Below are positions 18,256-28,304 of a stretch of DNA of 64,000 nt, piece by piece. Both the position numbers and the translations under genes were made by a program. Positions within the stretch are counted from its first letter, which is position 1, and every line of letters starts with the position of its first letter. The DNA is from Clostridium sp. MD294 (lineage in GTDB: Bacteria > Bacillota > Clostridia > Lachnospirales > Anaerotignaceae): NCBI RefSeq assembly GCF_000364165.2, contig NZ_CP097810.1, forward strand, positions 992,001-1,056,000. The letters run 5' to 3'. Below the pieces are notes generated by a model that was not told the DNA's origin, did no database searches, and worked only from the letters and a program-made list of their open reading frames with translations.

Positions 18256-18639
18256 TTATGCTGTAATTTCTATTTGATTACCATCAGGGTCGAGTACACA
18301 GCTTTCATAATAGCCATCGCCTGTTGTGCGAGGATAACTGATAATAGGGTAGCCATCTTCTTCTAGTTTTTGCGTTAGCATATTTACATTTTCAATAGAA
18401 CCAACAGAAAAAGCAACATGAATATAACCTGTGTGAAACAATTCATTACTGTTATTGTCTAATACTGGACGTGTCATAATTTCTAAACGAGTGCCGTCTT
18501 GAAATGAAATAAAATAGGTTTCTAAACCAGTTGTTTTATTTGTATATTTTGTGTTTGAAATACCACCAAAATAATATTCATAAAATGATTTTAGTCTGTC
18601 TAACTTTTTGGTATAAATTGCAATATGGTCAATTTTCAT
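18256..18639 (-). CDS. VOC/glyoxalase-fold metalloprotein
   Basis: A 127-residue single-domain vicinal-oxygen-chelate protein. It begins KIDHIAIYTKKLDRLKSFYEYYFGG, has the strand FQDGTRLEIMT and HTGYIHVAFSVG, and ends VLDPDGNQIEITA. The metal-ligand pattern His...Glu...His...Glu is present (IDHIAI, RLEIM, YIHVAF, NQIEI). It could be a glyoxalase I-like lyase or a resistance protein; substrate unknown. It leads the CAT-like gene. Confidence 0.85.
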   Translation of the reverse strand: MKIDHIAIYTKKLDRLKSFYEYYFGGISNTKYTNKTTGLETYFISFQDGTRLEIMTRPVLDNNSNELFHTGYIHVAFSVGSIENVNMLTQKLEEDGYPIISYPRTTGDGYYESCVLDPDGNQIEITA

Positions 18640-18792
18640 ATAAAATTCCCCCTTTATTCTTAATTTTATTTTTTGAACTGTAAATAATTAGTAAACTTTG
18701 TTGTTTTAGATATTAGAATGTCTATTATTTTATCATTATCATATTTCCACATAGTTATCTCCATTTTACATAAATCAGTTAAAATATTAATA

Positions 18793-18824
18793 AGTATCCT
18801 CCACCTTTTTAGGTAGAGGATTTA
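18793..18824 (-). terminator. Imperfect hairpin after the 18843-19607 gene
   Basis: ATCCTC-C-ACCT, loop TTTTT?, AGGT-A-GAGGAT, sitting 20 bases beyond the - strand stop codon. The following - strand sequence is A/T-rich but not a clean T-tract. Confidence 0.5.
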
Positions 18825-18842
18825 TTGATGGTATATAATTGA

Positions 18843-19607
18843 TTAACGTTGTGTTATATTATTATGAAAATCTTTCATAACTTTTGTTATAGTATTTGTT
18901 TGCATAGCAATATCACAAACATGAATAGAATTTGTAGCATCATTAAATTGCTTTGCAGGTAATGTATATGTTGTAGTATTTCTGTCCGACAATATAATAG
19001 TAACAACAGCATCTTGATTTAATTTTTCACCGTTATAATTCATTACTATAATAGAAAACATTTTGTCTTTCATACCAAGTATAGAAATAATTTCTTTCAT
19101 AGCGACAGATTTTTGTCTTTGATAGTCATAATCTAACCAAATACTATTATTTTCATCTGTAGCATATTTTGGAGTACCAAAATTGACAAAAATATTGTTT
19201 GTTTTGTCAATTAGCATTAAATCTAAATCTACATTGTTGTGAGTACCCCATTCTAAACTAATCAAATTATCATAAGGGTGAGTAATTATAATGTTGCCAT
19301 TTTCATCTAATTGTTGCATTTCACCAGAAATTTCTTTTGCTGTTTTTTCATTATTATGTTTTAATTTTTCTAGGCCTATCATAAGAAATAGAAGTAAAAG
19401 CAATATTAATGTATAAGTAATACCCACTTTAACATTTAAGTAATATAAAAGTAACATTAAAATAAAAAATCCTATAGCAAAACCTACCCAACCAACTATA
19501 TTATAGGAGTCAAATGCAGGTTTTCCACTTATATAAATGGTGTAAAGTGAAAAGGATGATAAAAAAATACCTATAACTGCTAATAGCCATTTTAGAGGCC
19601 TACTCAT
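18843..19607 (-). CDS. Membrane protein with a C-terminal beta-sandwich-like domain, function unknown
   Basis: A 254-residue protein. Three hydrophobic segments fill residues 7-85 (LLAVIGIFLSSFSLYTIYI, WVGFAIGFFILMLLLYYL, TYTLILLLLLFLMIGL). The remaining soluble part begins with a charged linker. The segment LEWGTHNNVDLDLMLIDKTNN resembles the VDLDLxV pattern of DUF2135/YfaP-like and TerD-like beta-sandwiches; this is only a resemblance. No family assigned. GGGG precedes the ATG. Confidence 0.7.
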   Translation of the reverse strand: MSRPLKWLLAVIGIFLSSFSLYTIYISGKPAFDSYNIVGWVGFAIGFFILMLLLYYLNVKVGITYTLILLLLLFLMIGLEKLKHNNEKTAKEISGEMQQLDENGNIIITHPYDNLISLEWGTHNNVDLDLMLIDKTNNIFVNFGTPKYATDENNSIWLDYDYQRQKSVAMKEIISILGMKDKMFSIIVMNYNGEKLNQDAVVTIILSDRNTTTYTLPAKQFNDATNSIHVCDIAMQTNTITKVMKDFHNNITQR

Positions 19608-19692
19608 AACAGTCCCCCTTGTACCAATGTAAAAAAGTAATTATACTATAATTTTACATTCTTTTGTATGATATTATTATAGAGAAAAAACA

Positions 19693-20874
19693 TTACAATC
19701 CCATTTCTTTTTTTACTTTTGCAAAACATTCTACTGCAAAATCTAAATCTTGTTTGGTATGTCCAGCGGAAATTTGTGTACGTACTCTTGCCTTTCCCAT
19801 TGGTACAACAGGATAAGAAAAACCAATAACATAAACGCCTAATTCTAACATACGTGTTGCAAATTCTTTTGCTATTTTTGCATCATAAAGCATAACAGGT
19901 ACAATAGGGTGAGAACCTTCAGGAATATCAAATCCTAAGCTACTCATTTTTTGACGAAAATAAGTGGTATTTTCATGTACTTTATCACGTAATGCAGTAG
20001 ACTGTTCTAATAAATCAATTGTTTTGATAGTAGCAGCACAAATAGCAGGAGCTACTGTGTTTGAAAAAAGATAAGGACGAGAACGCTGACGAAGCAAGTC
20101 AACAATTTCTTTTTTGGCACTAGTGTAACCACCTGAAGCACCACCTAATGCTTTACCAAAAGTACCTGTTAAAATATCTACTCTGCCCATAACGTCACAA
20201 TATTCTGGTGTTCCTTTGCCATGCTCTCCCATAAAACCAACTGCATGACTGTCATCTACCATAACCAAAGCATCATATTGTTCAGCTAAGTCGCAAATAC
20301 CTTTTAAGTTTGCAATAAAACCGTCCATAGAAAAAACACCATCTGTAGCGATTAAACGAATACGAGCATTTTTTGATTGCTCTAAACAATTTTTTAAATC
20401 TTCCATATCGTTATTTTTGTAACGCATTTTTTTTGCTTTACAAAGACGAACACCATCAATAATACTTGCATGGTTTAGTTCATCAGAAATAATAACATCT
20501 TGTTCATTGAGCAATGCTTCAAATAAACCTCCGTTTGCATCAAAACAAGAAGAGTATAATATGGTATCCTCCATACCTAAAAAATTGCTGATACGATTTT
20601 CTAATATTTTATGAATTTGTTGTGTACCACATATAAATCGAACAGAACTTAAACCAAATCCCCATTTATTGTAGCTTTCTTTTGCAGCATCAATTAATGC
20701 ACTGTTATCAGAAAGACCTAAATAATTGTTTGCACACATATTTACAACTTGTTTTTTTGTTGTAGTATCAATGCGTGATTTTTGAGGTGTTGTAATAATA
20801 CGTTCCTCTTTTGCAGTACCTGCGTTTTGAATAGTGTTTAAATCATCTTTAAAATATTGTAGTGCTTTTTTCAT
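19693..20874 (-). CDS. kbl: Glycine C-acetyltransferase (2-amino-3-ketobutyrate CoA ligase)
   Basis: A 393-residue PLP enzyme of the alpha-oxoamine synthase family. [48 protein letters not shown] and [15 protein letters not shown] (PLP Lys in GKALGG) are all present. Kbl cleaves 2-amino-3-ketobutyrate with CoA to glycine and acetyl-CoA in threonine degradation. No tdh (threonine dehydrogenase) is adjacent. The [17 protein letters not shown] wording fits Kbl rather than BioF. GGAGG precedes the ATG. Confidence 0.9.
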   Translation of the reverse strand: MKKALQYFKDDLNTIQNAGTAKEERIITTPQKSRIDTTTKKQVVNMCANNYLGLSDNSALIDAAKESYNKWGFGLSSVRFICGTQQIHKILENRISNFLGMEDTILYSSCFDANGGLFEALLNEQDVIISDELNHASIIDGVRLCKAKKMRYKNNDMEDLKNCLEQSKNARIRLIATDGVFSMDGFIANLKGICDLAEQYDALVMVDDSHAVGFMGEHGKGTPEYCDVMGRVDILTGTFGKALGGASGGYTSAKKEIVDLLRQRSRPYLFSNTVAPAICAATIKTIDLLEQSTALRDKVHENTTYFRQKMSSLGFDIPEGSHPIVPVMLYDAKIAKEFATRMLELGVYVIGFSYPVVPMGKARVRTQISAGHTKQDLDFAVECFAKVKKEMGL

Positions 20875-20932
20875 TTTAAAAAAACCTCCTTCATTAAAAA
20901 TAAACAGTTTACTATATTATTTTGACATTTTA

Positions 20933-22120
20933 TTATACTTCATAAGAAATAATTTGTGTATTGTTATCCCATTGTATATTATTATCTGTAATACCAAGAG
21001 AATTTAATAAAGAACGCAAAGGTAAAAATGTGACACCATTTTGTACAATAGGTGCAGTATTCATTTCAGAAGCAACACCATTAATTGTCATAATATTAGA
21101 ACCTATAGTGTAACAAATAGTTTTTGCTGATTGTTTTATAGTAATTGTTTGTGACTCTGTATTCCATATAATATTTTGTGCATCAATATTTAGTGTACCT
21201 GCAACTGCTCTCAAAGGTAATAGTACATTACCATTGTTGTCTATAAAGGGAGCAGCTTCTAAATACCCTGTTCTTCCATCATAAGTATATGTTTTTTCTC
21301 CCACAGTAAAAATAACTGTTTTTGTTGTTTTAGCTACTTCTGGTGCAATTTCAAATTCTTTTGAAACAGAACCAATTAATGTAGTTGTTCCTTGATAATA
21401 ACCTATAGTAAAAGTGTGTGTTCCTGTCTCTAAAGGAGAATATTTATAAGGGAATGTGTAATTCCATAAACCATCTTCTCCTGCTGTAACAGTACCATAT
21501 TCTTCGCCATCAATGAGTATTTGTAATTTTCTGTTAGCAGCAGATGTGCCTGTTGCGTAAGGCTTTTTACTGTTTTCTAATGTTTTAATAGTAATAGGTG
21601 TTCTTTGAGTAGCAGGAGCTTCTTTATATGTACCTACTTTGATGGTATCGTATGTGTTATTTCCACTTAAATATAATGTAATATCTTTGTTGATTTCTGA
21701 ATTTCTTGTAGGAGTAATATCTAAATTTTGAAATTCTATTACACCATCACTAGCATCTGTTTTTTTCTGTATTGTAATGTAAGCAATAGAAGGATTTTGA
21801 TAATCAATTTCAAAAAAGACTTTATCTCTGTATTTACCAGAAGATAATATTTCTGGTTTATTTTGGAATATAAAGCCATTGTCCAATTTTAAAGAATAAA
21901 TAGTATCCTTTGGTATTGCTGCACCACTTTTGTCTTTAATACGAAAAACAGCAAGATTAGTAGGACCTGTTACTTCTTTTATAGAAGTTGTTTCTAAAAG
22001 AATAGAAGAAAATGCAGAATTTACTGCAAAAACTTTTCCAGTGCTGTTATGATATGTAATAAAAGGGGAACAAGTAAAAACAAATGTACATAATATACAA
22101 GTTAATAATTTTTTCTTCAT
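20933..22120 (-). CDS. Secreted protein with C-terminal copper-amine-oxidase-N-like (stalk) repeats
   Basis: A 395-residue exported protein. A signal peptide (KKKLLTCILCTFVFTCSPF, cleaved near FAVNS) is followed by a beta-rich region (residues about 40-160), an Ig-like segment (RKLQILIDGEEYGTVTAGEDG) and a C-terminal domain with paired LPLR motifs (NVLLPLRAVAGTLNID and VTFLPLRSLLNSLGI). That domain is usually annotated copper amine oxidase N-terminal, but in Clostridia it probably serves cell-surface attachment or a structural role. The same module ends the S-layer-like protein at 41066. Confidence 0.82.
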   Translation of the reverse strand: MKKKLLTCILCTFVFTCSPFITYHNSTGKVFAVNSAFSSILLETTSIKEVTGPTNLAVFRIKDKSGAAIPKDTIYSLKLDNGFIFQNKPEILSSGKYRDKVFFEIDYQNPSIAYITIQKKTDASDGVIEFQNLDITPTRNSEINKDITLYLSGNNTYDTIKVGTYKEAPATQRTPITIKTLENSKKPYATGTSAANRKLQILIDGEEYGTVTAGEDGLWNYTFPYKYSPLETGTHTFTIGYYQGTTTLIGSVSKEFEIAPEVAKTTKTVIFTVGEKTYTYDGRTGYLEAAPFIDNNGNVLLPLRAVAGTLNIDAQNIIWNTESQTITIKQSAKTICYTIGSNIMTINGVASEMNTAPIVQNGVTFLPLRSLLNSLGITDNNIQWDNNTQIISYEV

Positions 22121-22300
22121 AATAAAAACTCCTTTGTGATAATATAATGAAAAAAGAATGTGTTATTTTTTCAAAAATTTTAAAATAACATTTCTTTCTG
22201 AATTCTATTTTACACTATTTTAAGAAAAAATGCTTTAATTTTTTAGTATTATTGTATAAAGTTTATATTACATTTTTTGTAAAAAACATTCAAGTATAAT

Positions 22301-22335
22301 AAAAAGCTCCTCTTAAAAATAAAGAGGAGCTTTTT
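22301..22335 (-). terminator. Terminator after the HIT gene
   Basis: AAAAAGCTCCTCTT, loop AAAAATA, AAGAGGAGCTTTTT: a perfect 14-bp stem directly next to the - strand stop at 22337. Confidence 0.88.
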
Positions 22336-22336
22336 A

Positions 22337-22750
22337 TTATTGTATACCAGAAGAAATTTTTTGACGCATAGCTTCAATTTGTTCGTCTGTTAAATCAAGA
22401 GGTTTATAAGCAATTTGAATACCATCGTTTTCATAACGAGGAATTAAGTGCATATGGAAATGATGTACTGTTTGACCAGCGATAGAACCATTATTTTGCA
22501 TGACATTCATATATTCTAAATTTAATGTTTTTTTCATCACTTGAGCGATTTTAATAGCTAATGAAAATAAACGTCCTCCTACTTCTGGGTCTAATTCAAA
22601 AATAGTAGCAATGTGTTGCTTTAAAAGAATTAACACATGTCCCTCATTTGCAGGAAAGCGGTCAAGTATTACTTTAAATTCATCATTTTCGTACAGTGTG
22701 GCAGAGCCAAAAGCTCCAGATACAATATTACAAAATATACAATCACTCAT
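22337..22750 (-). CDS. hinT: HIT family nucleoside-phosphate hydrolase
   Basis: A 137-residue histidine-triad protein. The triad is HHFHMHLIPRY, with the zinc-site-like start SDCIFCNIVSG. HinT-type enzymes hydrolyse AMP-linked amides and aminoacyl adenylates in the cytoplasm. Length and sequence order match bacterial HinT/Hit. GGAGCG precedes the ATG. Confidence 0.93.
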   Translation of the reverse strand: MSDCIFCNIVSGAFGSATLYENDEFKVILDRFPANEGHVLILLKQHIATIFELDPEVGGRLFSLAIKIAQVMKKTLNLEYMNVMQNNGSIAGQTVHHFHMHLIPRYENDGIQIAYKPLDLTDEQIEAMRQKISSGIQ

Positions 22751-22811
22751 AAGAAACGCTCCTTTTCCAAATACTTTTTATTTTAAGTATAACATGGAAA
22801 AGTAATTTTTA

Positions 22812-23327
22812 CTATTTATATTTTGAAAAAAGAAAACATAGACGGATACAATGGTCTTGTTTGTCTGTTATAATTTCAAAAAGAATATCTCTTAAATCTG
22901 TTTCAGGTATGGCAATAAGTAATTCTCTAAAAAAATCTGTTTGTTCCATTTCTTGATGTAATGTTTTTTCAATTTCTGAAGAAACATTTTGATGAGTTGT
23001 TTCAGTAGCAGTAGATTGTGTTGGTTGTTGCATAGAAGAAGGCTTTCCAGTAATGTTATATAAAATTTCTTGTAACAGTTTTAGGTGTTTTATTTCATCT
23101 AAATAAGCATTGCGTAATGTTTCAATATCTGGTTGCAATGCTTCATTTTTAATAAGTGCTTCAAAAGCAGATAATGACTCTATTGTTTCTTGCTGTGCAA
23201 TTTCTAATAATTCTAAAAGACGTTTATCTTGTTTTAAATCCTGCTTTGTAACAGAAAGAGATGCTTCTCTTGTATTGATAGAAGTATTTTTTTGATAAAT
23301 ATTTGTGTTAGAACGATATGGATACAT
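22812..23327 (-). CDS. Ferritin-like four-helix protein
   Basis: A 171-residue helical protein. Two helix pairs with carboxylate/His patterns are visible: QQETIESLSAFEALIKN with RNAYLDEIKHLKLLQEI, and LHQEMEQTDFFRELLIA with DILFEIITDKQDHCIRLC. This E...ExxH, E...DxxH spacing suggests a ferritin-like di-iron fold (rubrerythrin-like or spore-coat CotJC-like). A Thr/Gln-rich linker separates the pairs. No signal peptide. Assignment to a specific family is not possible from sequence alone. Confidence 0.7.
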   Translation of the reverse strand: MYPYRSNTNIYQKNTSINTREASLSVTKQDLKQDKRLLELLEIAQQETIESLSAFEALIKNEALQPDIETLRNAYLDEIKHLKLLQEILYNITGKPSSMQQPTQSTATETTHQNVSSEIEKTLHQEMEQTDFFRELLIAIPETDLRDILFEIITDKQDHCIRLCFLFSKYK

Positions 23328-23542
23328 AGATAGACTACTCCTTTACAATATGTTTTTAATGCTATGATATGCAGCAAAAAATAAAAAATGATAAAAAAAA
23401 GTGATTTTTGTATGGAATTTTTTATGTAATAAATATCAAATTTGTATGGATATTCTATATTTTTTTTGATATAATAAAAAAAGAATATGTGTAAAAATAA
23501 TATAGTATCATATAACAATAGTGTAATAGGAGTGAGCTATAG

Positions 23543-24601
23543 GTGAAAAAAATAGTATTGACAGGTGGGGGAACAGCAGGTCATGTAACACCAAATTTGG
23601 CGTTAATTCCTGCACTAAAAGCACAAGGATATGAAATAATATATATTGGTTCTGAGCAAGGAATGGAAAAAAAACTGATTGAAAAAGTAAATATTACTTA
23701 TTATGGTATACCAACAGGAAAATTAAGAAGATATTTGTCTTTTAAAAATATTACAGATATATTTCGTGTAATTTCTGGTATTAAAGAAGCAACAACATTA
23801 ATAAAAAAAATAAAACCAGATATTATTTTTTCTAAGGGAGGTTTTGTTGCTGTACCAGTAGTATTAGGAGCAAAATTTAATAAAGTACCTGTTATAGTAC
23901 ATGAGTCAGATATGACACCAGGATTAGCAAATCGTATTGCAATGCCTTTTGCAAAAAAGGTTTGTACTACATTTCCAGAAACATTACAGTATATTCCAAA
24001 GCAAAAAGGTGTAAATACAGGAACACCTATACGAAAAGAACTTTTTGAAGGAGAAAAACAAAAAGGGTTAGAATTGTGTGGCTTTACAGAGCAAAAACCT
24101 GTTATTATGATGATGGGAGGAAGTCTTGGTTCTGTAAAAATCAATGTACAGTTGAGAGGAGCATTACCAACACTTTTAAAAGACTTTCAATTAGTGCATA
24201 TTTGTGGAAAAGGAAATATTGATAAAAAATTAGAAAATAAAAAAGGTTATAAACAATTTGAATATTTGTCTGAAGAATTGCCTCATGTAATTGCAGCAGC
24301 AGATGTTATTATTTCTAGGGCAGGTAGCAATTCTATATCAGAATTTTTGGCATTAAAAAAGCCAAATCTTTTAATACCACTTTCTGCAAAAGCAAGTAGA
24401 GGTGACCAAATATTAAATGCACAATCTTTTGAAAAACAAGGGTTTTCTATGGTACTACAAGAAGAAGATATGACATATATTTCTCTGGAAAAAGCAGTAC
24501 GTTCGTTATATGAAAACAGACAAAAATTTATTAAAAATATGGAAAATAGCCATCTTTCAGATGGAGTAAATGAAGTAATAAAATTAATTACAAAACAATA
24601 A
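23543..24601 (+). CDS. murG: UDP-GlcNAc:undecaprenyl-pyrophosphoryl-MurNAc-pentapeptide GlcNAc transferase
   Basis: A 352-residue GT28 glycosyltransferase that makes lipid II at the inner membrane face. It starts at GTG 23543 ([24 protein letters not shown]) after an AGGAG 8 bases upstream. MurG marks are [51 protein letters not shown] and [23 protein letters not shown]. It is outside a dcw cluster and is followed 16 bases later by galE, whose UDP-sugar supply could be related. Confidence 0.93.
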   Translation: MKKIVLTGGGTAGHVTPNLALIPALKAQGYEIIYIGSEQGMEKKLIEKVNITYYGIPTGKLRRYLSFKNITDIFRVISGIKEATTLIKKIKPDIIFSKGGFVAVPVVLGAKFNKVPVIVHESDMTPGLANRIAMPFAKKVCTTFPETLQYIPKQKGVNTGTPIRKELFEGEKQKGLELCGFTEQKPVIMMMGGSLGSVKINVQLRGALPTLLKDFQLVHICGKGNIDKKLENKKGYKQFEYLSEELPHVIAAADVIISRAGSNSISEFLALKKPNLLIPLSAKASRGDQILNAQSFEKQGFSMVLQEEDMTYISLEKAVRSLYENRQKFIKNMENSHLSDGVNEVIKLITKQ

Positions 24602-24617
24602 AGAGGAGGAATGTAAC

Positions 24618-25610
24618 ATGAAAATTTTAGTTTGTGGTGGTGCAGGTTATATTGGTAGTCATACAGTAAAGGAATTACTGGATAAAAATTATGAAGTTGT
24701 AGTAGTAGATAGTTTAGAAACAGGACATAAAAAAGCAGTAGATGAAAGAGCAGCACTTTGCATAGGAAATATTTCAGATAGTGATTTTTTGGAAGGCGTA
24801 TTTACACAACATAGTATAGATGCTGTAATTGACTTTGCTGCTTATTCTCTTGTAGGAGAGAGTGTAACAGAGCCAGCAAAATATTTTGAAAATAATATTG
24901 GAGGTACACTTAGTTTATTAAAGAAAATGAGAGAACACAATGTAAAATATATTGTATTTTCTTCTACAGCGGCAACTTATGGAGAACCTGAAAATATTCC
25001 TATATTAGAAAGTGATAGAACATTGCCAACAAATCCATATGGCGAGTCTAAACTTTGTGTAGAAAAAATACTTCGTTGGTTTGATGAAGCGTATGGTATT
25101 AAATATTCTGTATTGCGTTATTTTAATGCAGCAGGTGCTCATAAAAGTGGAACAATAGGAGAAGACCATTTTCCTGAAAGTCATTTAATTCCTATTATAT
25201 TGCAGGTAGCATTGGGAAAAAGAGAATTTATAGGTGTGTTTGGAGATGACTATCCAACAGAAGATGGTACTTGTATTAGAGATTATATACACGTAACAGA
25301 TTTGGCAGATGCACATATTCTTTCATTGGAAAAAACAATGCAAGAAAATAAAAGCCGTACCTATAATTTAGGAAATGGAAAAGGGTTTTCTGTAAAAGAA
25401 GTAGTGGAAATGACAAGGAAAGTAACAGGAAAAGAAATTCCAGAAAAAATAGAGCCAAGAAGAGCAGGGGACCCTTCTGTATTGATAGCATCTTCTGAAA
25501 AAATAATAAAAGAATTGAATTGGCAACCAAAATATAATACATTAGAAAAAATAATTGCTTCTGCATGGGAGTGGCATAAAAACCACCCAAATGGATTTGA
25601 GGATAGATAA
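24618..25610 (+). CDS. galE: UDP-glucose 4-epimerase
   Basis: A 330-residue short-chain dehydrogenase/reductase. The N-terminal VCGGAGYIGSHT is the NAD-binding loop, SSTAATYGEP and NPYGESKLCVEK supply the Ser and YxxxK catalytic residues, and DGTCIRDYIHVTDLADAHILSLE is typical of GalE. It interconverts UDP-glucose and UDP-galactose for surface glycans. AAGAGGAGGAAT precedes the ATG. It follows murG in an operon. Confidence 0.95.
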   Translation: MKILVCGGAGYIGSHTVKELLDKNYEVVVVDSLETGHKKAVDERAALCIGNISDSDFLEGVFTQHSIDAVIDFAAYSLVGESVTEPAKYFENNIGGTLSLLKKMREHNVKYIVFSSTAATYGEPENIPILESDRTLPTNPYGESKLCVEKILRWFDEAYGIKYSVLRYFNAAGAHKSGTIGEDHFPESHLIPIILQVALGKREFIGVFGDDYPTEDGTCIRDYIHVTDLADAHILSLEKTMQENKSRTYNLGNGKGFSVKEVVEMTRKVTGKEIPEKIEPRRAGDPSVLIASSEKIIKELNWQPKYNTLEKIIASAWEWHKNHPNGFEDR

Positions 25611-25624
25611 TAAAGTAAAAAAAG

Positions 25625-25660
25625 TTAGCCTGTCAAATGTTATTTTGATAGGCTAATTTT
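25625..25660 (+). terminator. Terminator after galE
   Basis: TTAGCCTGTCAAA, loop TGTTAT, TTTGATAGGCTAA then TTTT. One G-T pair in a 13-bp stem. Confidence 0.85.
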
Positions 25661-25671
25661 ATGTATCGTAT

Positions 25672-26202
25672 TTATTTTTGTGTTTCTATATATATTTTTA
25701 TCATATCTAGTGCTTTTTTGATAGGACTTTGTTCTAATAATATAGTATGATAAGGAAAAAGTATTACAGGATAAGCATTTTTTACATTGCTTTGGTAATA
25801 GTAATTTACTGTAATAGGTTCAGTAACTGTTAAAGGATTATTATAAGTTTGATAGTTTAAATGAAATGTTTCACAAATTTTATTTAAATCTATAGCATTT
25901 TGTACAAGAATAATTTCAGTATCTTCTCCATATATTTTTGAATTTGGTGGCTGTGAAGTGAATAAGCAAAGGCTAGGGGCTAACTGACCTGCTTCAGATG
26001 TAATAAGCCAAGAATATTTATCTCCTAGTTTTGATGGTTCTGTAAATTGTAATGTCATAGTATGCGTATTTTGTTCTATTGTTTGTTGCAATAGTGGTAA
26101 TAAATTATAAACTTCAATAGGATATGCAAAAATATTTATGGTAGTGTATAATGATACAAAAATAGAAATGATAAATAATATAAATAGATTTTTTTGCTTC
26201 AT
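25672..26202 (-). CDS. Secreted protein of unknown function
   Basis: A 176-residue exported protein I do not recognise. Start 26202 (MKQKNLFILFIISIFVSLYT) is chosen for the GGGAGGATAT site ahead of it. Residues 5-25 are a hydrophobic signal or anchor with no lipobox Cys. The mature part is soluble, with LTVTEPITVNYYYQSNVKNA and a C-terminal helix. It lies alone between galE and the esterase gene. Confidence 0.65.
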   Translation of the reverse strand: MKQKNLFILFIISIFVSLYTTINIFAYPIEVYNLLPLLQQTIEQNTHTMTLQFTEPSKLGDKYSWLITSEAGQLAPSLCLFTSQPPNSKIYGEDTEIILVQNAIDLNKICETFHLNYQTYNNPLTVTEPITVNYYYQSNVKNAYPVILFPYHTILLEQSPIKKALDMIKIYIETQK

Positions 26203-26296
26203 ATAAAAATATCCTCCCTTGTGTAACTTTGTTATCATTTTGTTTAAAATAAAAAATGTTTACAAATAAATTTGTATATCATCATAATATCATAAA

Positions 26297-26327
26297 AAAA
26301 GCCTTCAAAATAACATTGAAGGCTTTT
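26297..26327 (-). terminator. Terminator after the esterase gene
   Basis: AAAAGCCTTCAA, loop AATAACA, TTGAAGGCTTTT: a perfect 12-bp stem 12 bases from the - strand stop. Confidence 0.85.
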
Positions 26328-26338
26328 GCAATATAGCT

Positions 26339-27106
26339 TTATAAAAAATATTTTGAAATCATCTTTTTGATAGCTTCATCAAAATAAATAAAATCATGCT
26401 GAGCATTCCATTGCTCAAAGTGATATGACACATTTCTACTTTTTAATTGCTCACAAAATTGTAAATGGTCTTTATAAAAGAAATCGTTTGTGCCACAAGT
26501 TAAATAAATTTGAGGAAAAAGTTTTGCTTTTTTAACTAATTCTATTAAGTCAAATTCTGCTTTCCACTCTAGTGCTTCTCCAAATATTGCAGTAAAGTCA
26601 TTTATAAGTTGCTTTCCAAATTGCTGCTGGTATTTGATGTTATATTGTTTCATATCATAAAGTCCTTGTTTTAGTAATAAACAGCAGGAAGAGAAAGCTC
26701 CACAAATGCCATATTGCTCTGGTTTGGATAAGGCACATAATAAAGCACCATAACCACCCATAGAACCACCTAGTATAATGGTATCTTCTCTAAGAGAAGA
26801 TATAGAAAAAAGATTTTTACAAATTAGAGGCAATTCCTCTGTGATGTAATTAAAATAATCAAAACCATATTTCATATTACAATAAAAACTTCTTTCTGCA
26901 TCAGGCAGTATAAAAATAGTATTTCCTTGCATAGCATAAACAGATAACATAGAATAATCTAACCAAGTTTTGTTATTTCCGCAAAGCCCATGAAGTACAT
27001 AAGCTATTTTATATTTTTTTTGTTGTGATAAATCATTTGGTGTAATAATGGTAATACCTGTGTCTTTTTGAAGTATATTAGAAAATATTGTACCACTTAA
27101 TCTCAT
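26339..27106 (-). CDS. Esterase of the EstA/FrmB (esterase D) type
   Basis: A 255-residue alpha/beta-hydrolase. YVLHGLCGNNKTWLDYS is the oxyanion strand, LGGSMGGYGALLCAL is the nucleophile elbow with the catalytic Ser, and the late Asp and His fit TCGTNDFFY and NAQHDFIYF. No signal peptide, so it acts in the cytoplasm. Relatives split short acyl esters or S-formylglutathione; tributyrin-esterase-like activity is the best guess. AAAGGAG precedes the ATG. Confidence 0.87.
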   Translation of the reverse strand: MRLSGTIFSNILQKDTGITIITPNDLSQQKKYKIAYVLHGLCGNNKTWLDYSMLSVYAMQGNTIFILPDAERSFYCNMKYGFDYFNYITEELPLICKNLFSISSLREDTIILGGSMGGYGALLCALSKPEQYGICGAFSSCCLLLKQGLYDMKQYNIKYQQQFGKQLINDFTAIFGEALEWKAEFDLIELVKKAKLFPQIYLTCGTNDFFYKDHLQFCEQLKSRNVSYHFEQWNAQHDFIYFDEAIKKMISKYFL

Positions 27107-27191
27107 TATAAATACGCTCCTTTACTGAAATAGCTATAGATTAACTATTTCAGTAAATACAATGCACAGCCTCATAGCTATCACCTCTTTT

Positions 27192-28163
27192 TTATGGTAT
27201 CATTTCAATGCTGTTCCATACACTATCATTTCTTTCAACTTCAGCATCAGAAAGCCATTGATTAAGCTCGTCTGTAAATACTTGCTGTTTCATAGATGCT
27301 GTATATTCTGCTTTTATCATTTCTTTTAATTGGGCATCATCAGGAACAGATTTTTGTTCAATACGAATAATATAATATCCTTCTTCTGTAGAAATAGGAT
27401 CTGTAATTTGTCCCTGCTCAAAATAGAAATCCATATTAAGAATAGTATCTAATTTGTTTTTATATACTTCAATAGTTCCAGCAAATTCCTTTTCCTTTTG
27501 AGTAGAATTTGTTTCATATATTTGAGATACTGTTTGAAAATCTTCTCCTTGATTTAAACGTTGCGATACTTCTTGAGCTGTTTGTTGGTCTGGTAGCAAT
27601 ATTGTATTTATAGTATATTGTGTATAAGCTGTTCTTTGAGCTTCTTTATTTTGTTCAAAATAAGCATTAAAATCTGCTTCAGAAAGTTGATAATCTTTTG
27701 TAACAGCTTCTACTACTTTTCGATAAAGTGAAGTATCTTCCATAATGCGGTAAATATCTTGTTGAGAAATCGAAATAATATTTTTTTGTTGTTCTGTCAT
27801 AGAAGCAAGTTCTGTATCTCCTTCTTGTTTTGCTGCAGATTTGTCTTGTTCAGAAAGAGAAACTTTATATTTGCCTGCTTTTTCTGCTGTTACTTTTACA
27901 TGAAGCATTGTAGTGAATGCTCTTTCTTTTACTACATTTTCAGCAGATTGTCCATCAAAATCGGTTTCCCATATATCATTACCACCAATTTCATTAAAAT
28001 CTTTTGTTGCTTCGTATAAATATAACATATATTCTGATTTAGAAATCGCCTTGCCATCTACTGTTGCAATAATATTTTCGCTATCAATTTGTTTAGAGCA
28101 GCCTGTTACTGCAAACAGTAAGAAACAAAGAAGCATGGCGAGTATTGATTTTAATTTTTTCAT
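27192..28163 (-). CDS. Extracellular peptidyl-prolyl isomerase lipoprotein (PrsA-like)
   Basis: A 323-residue lipoprotein. The signal MLLCFLLFAVTGCSKQ has a lipobox (VTGC). A SurA-like helical N-terminal part is followed by a parvulin-type rotamase core (residues about 190-290: YTQYTINTILLPDQQTAQEVSQ, then EFAGTIEVYKN and ISTEEGYYIIRIEQK). The core lacks some usual parvulin residues, so catalysis is uncertain, but a folding-chaperone role for secreted proteins such as the S-layer is likely. A 141-base gap separates it from mfd upstream. Confidence 0.8.
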   Translation of the reverse strand: MKKLKSILAMLLCFLLFAVTGCSKQIDSENIIATVDGKAISKSEYMLYLYEATKDFNEIGGNDIWETDFDGQSAENVVKERAFTTMLHVKVTAEKAGKYKVSLSEQDKSAAKQEGDTELASMTEQQKNIISISQQDIYRIMEDTSLYRKVVEAVTKDYQLSEADFNAYFEQNKEAQRTAYTQYTINTILLPDQQTAQEVSQRLNQGEDFQTVSQIYETNSTQKEKEFAGTIEVYKNKLDTILNMDFYFEQGQITDPISTEEGYYIIRIEQKSVPDDAQLKEMIKAEYTASMKQQVFTDELNQWLSDAEVERNDSVWNSIEMIP

Positions 28164-28304
28164 GTATACACCTGCTTCATCAAATATAATATATTGTTTA
28201 ATAGTTACAAATATTGTTTATACATACCTGAAAAACAGAAATTTTTAATATTTATTCTATTTCTACTGTATATTTTTCATTATACACTAGAAAAATAAAA
28301 AATC

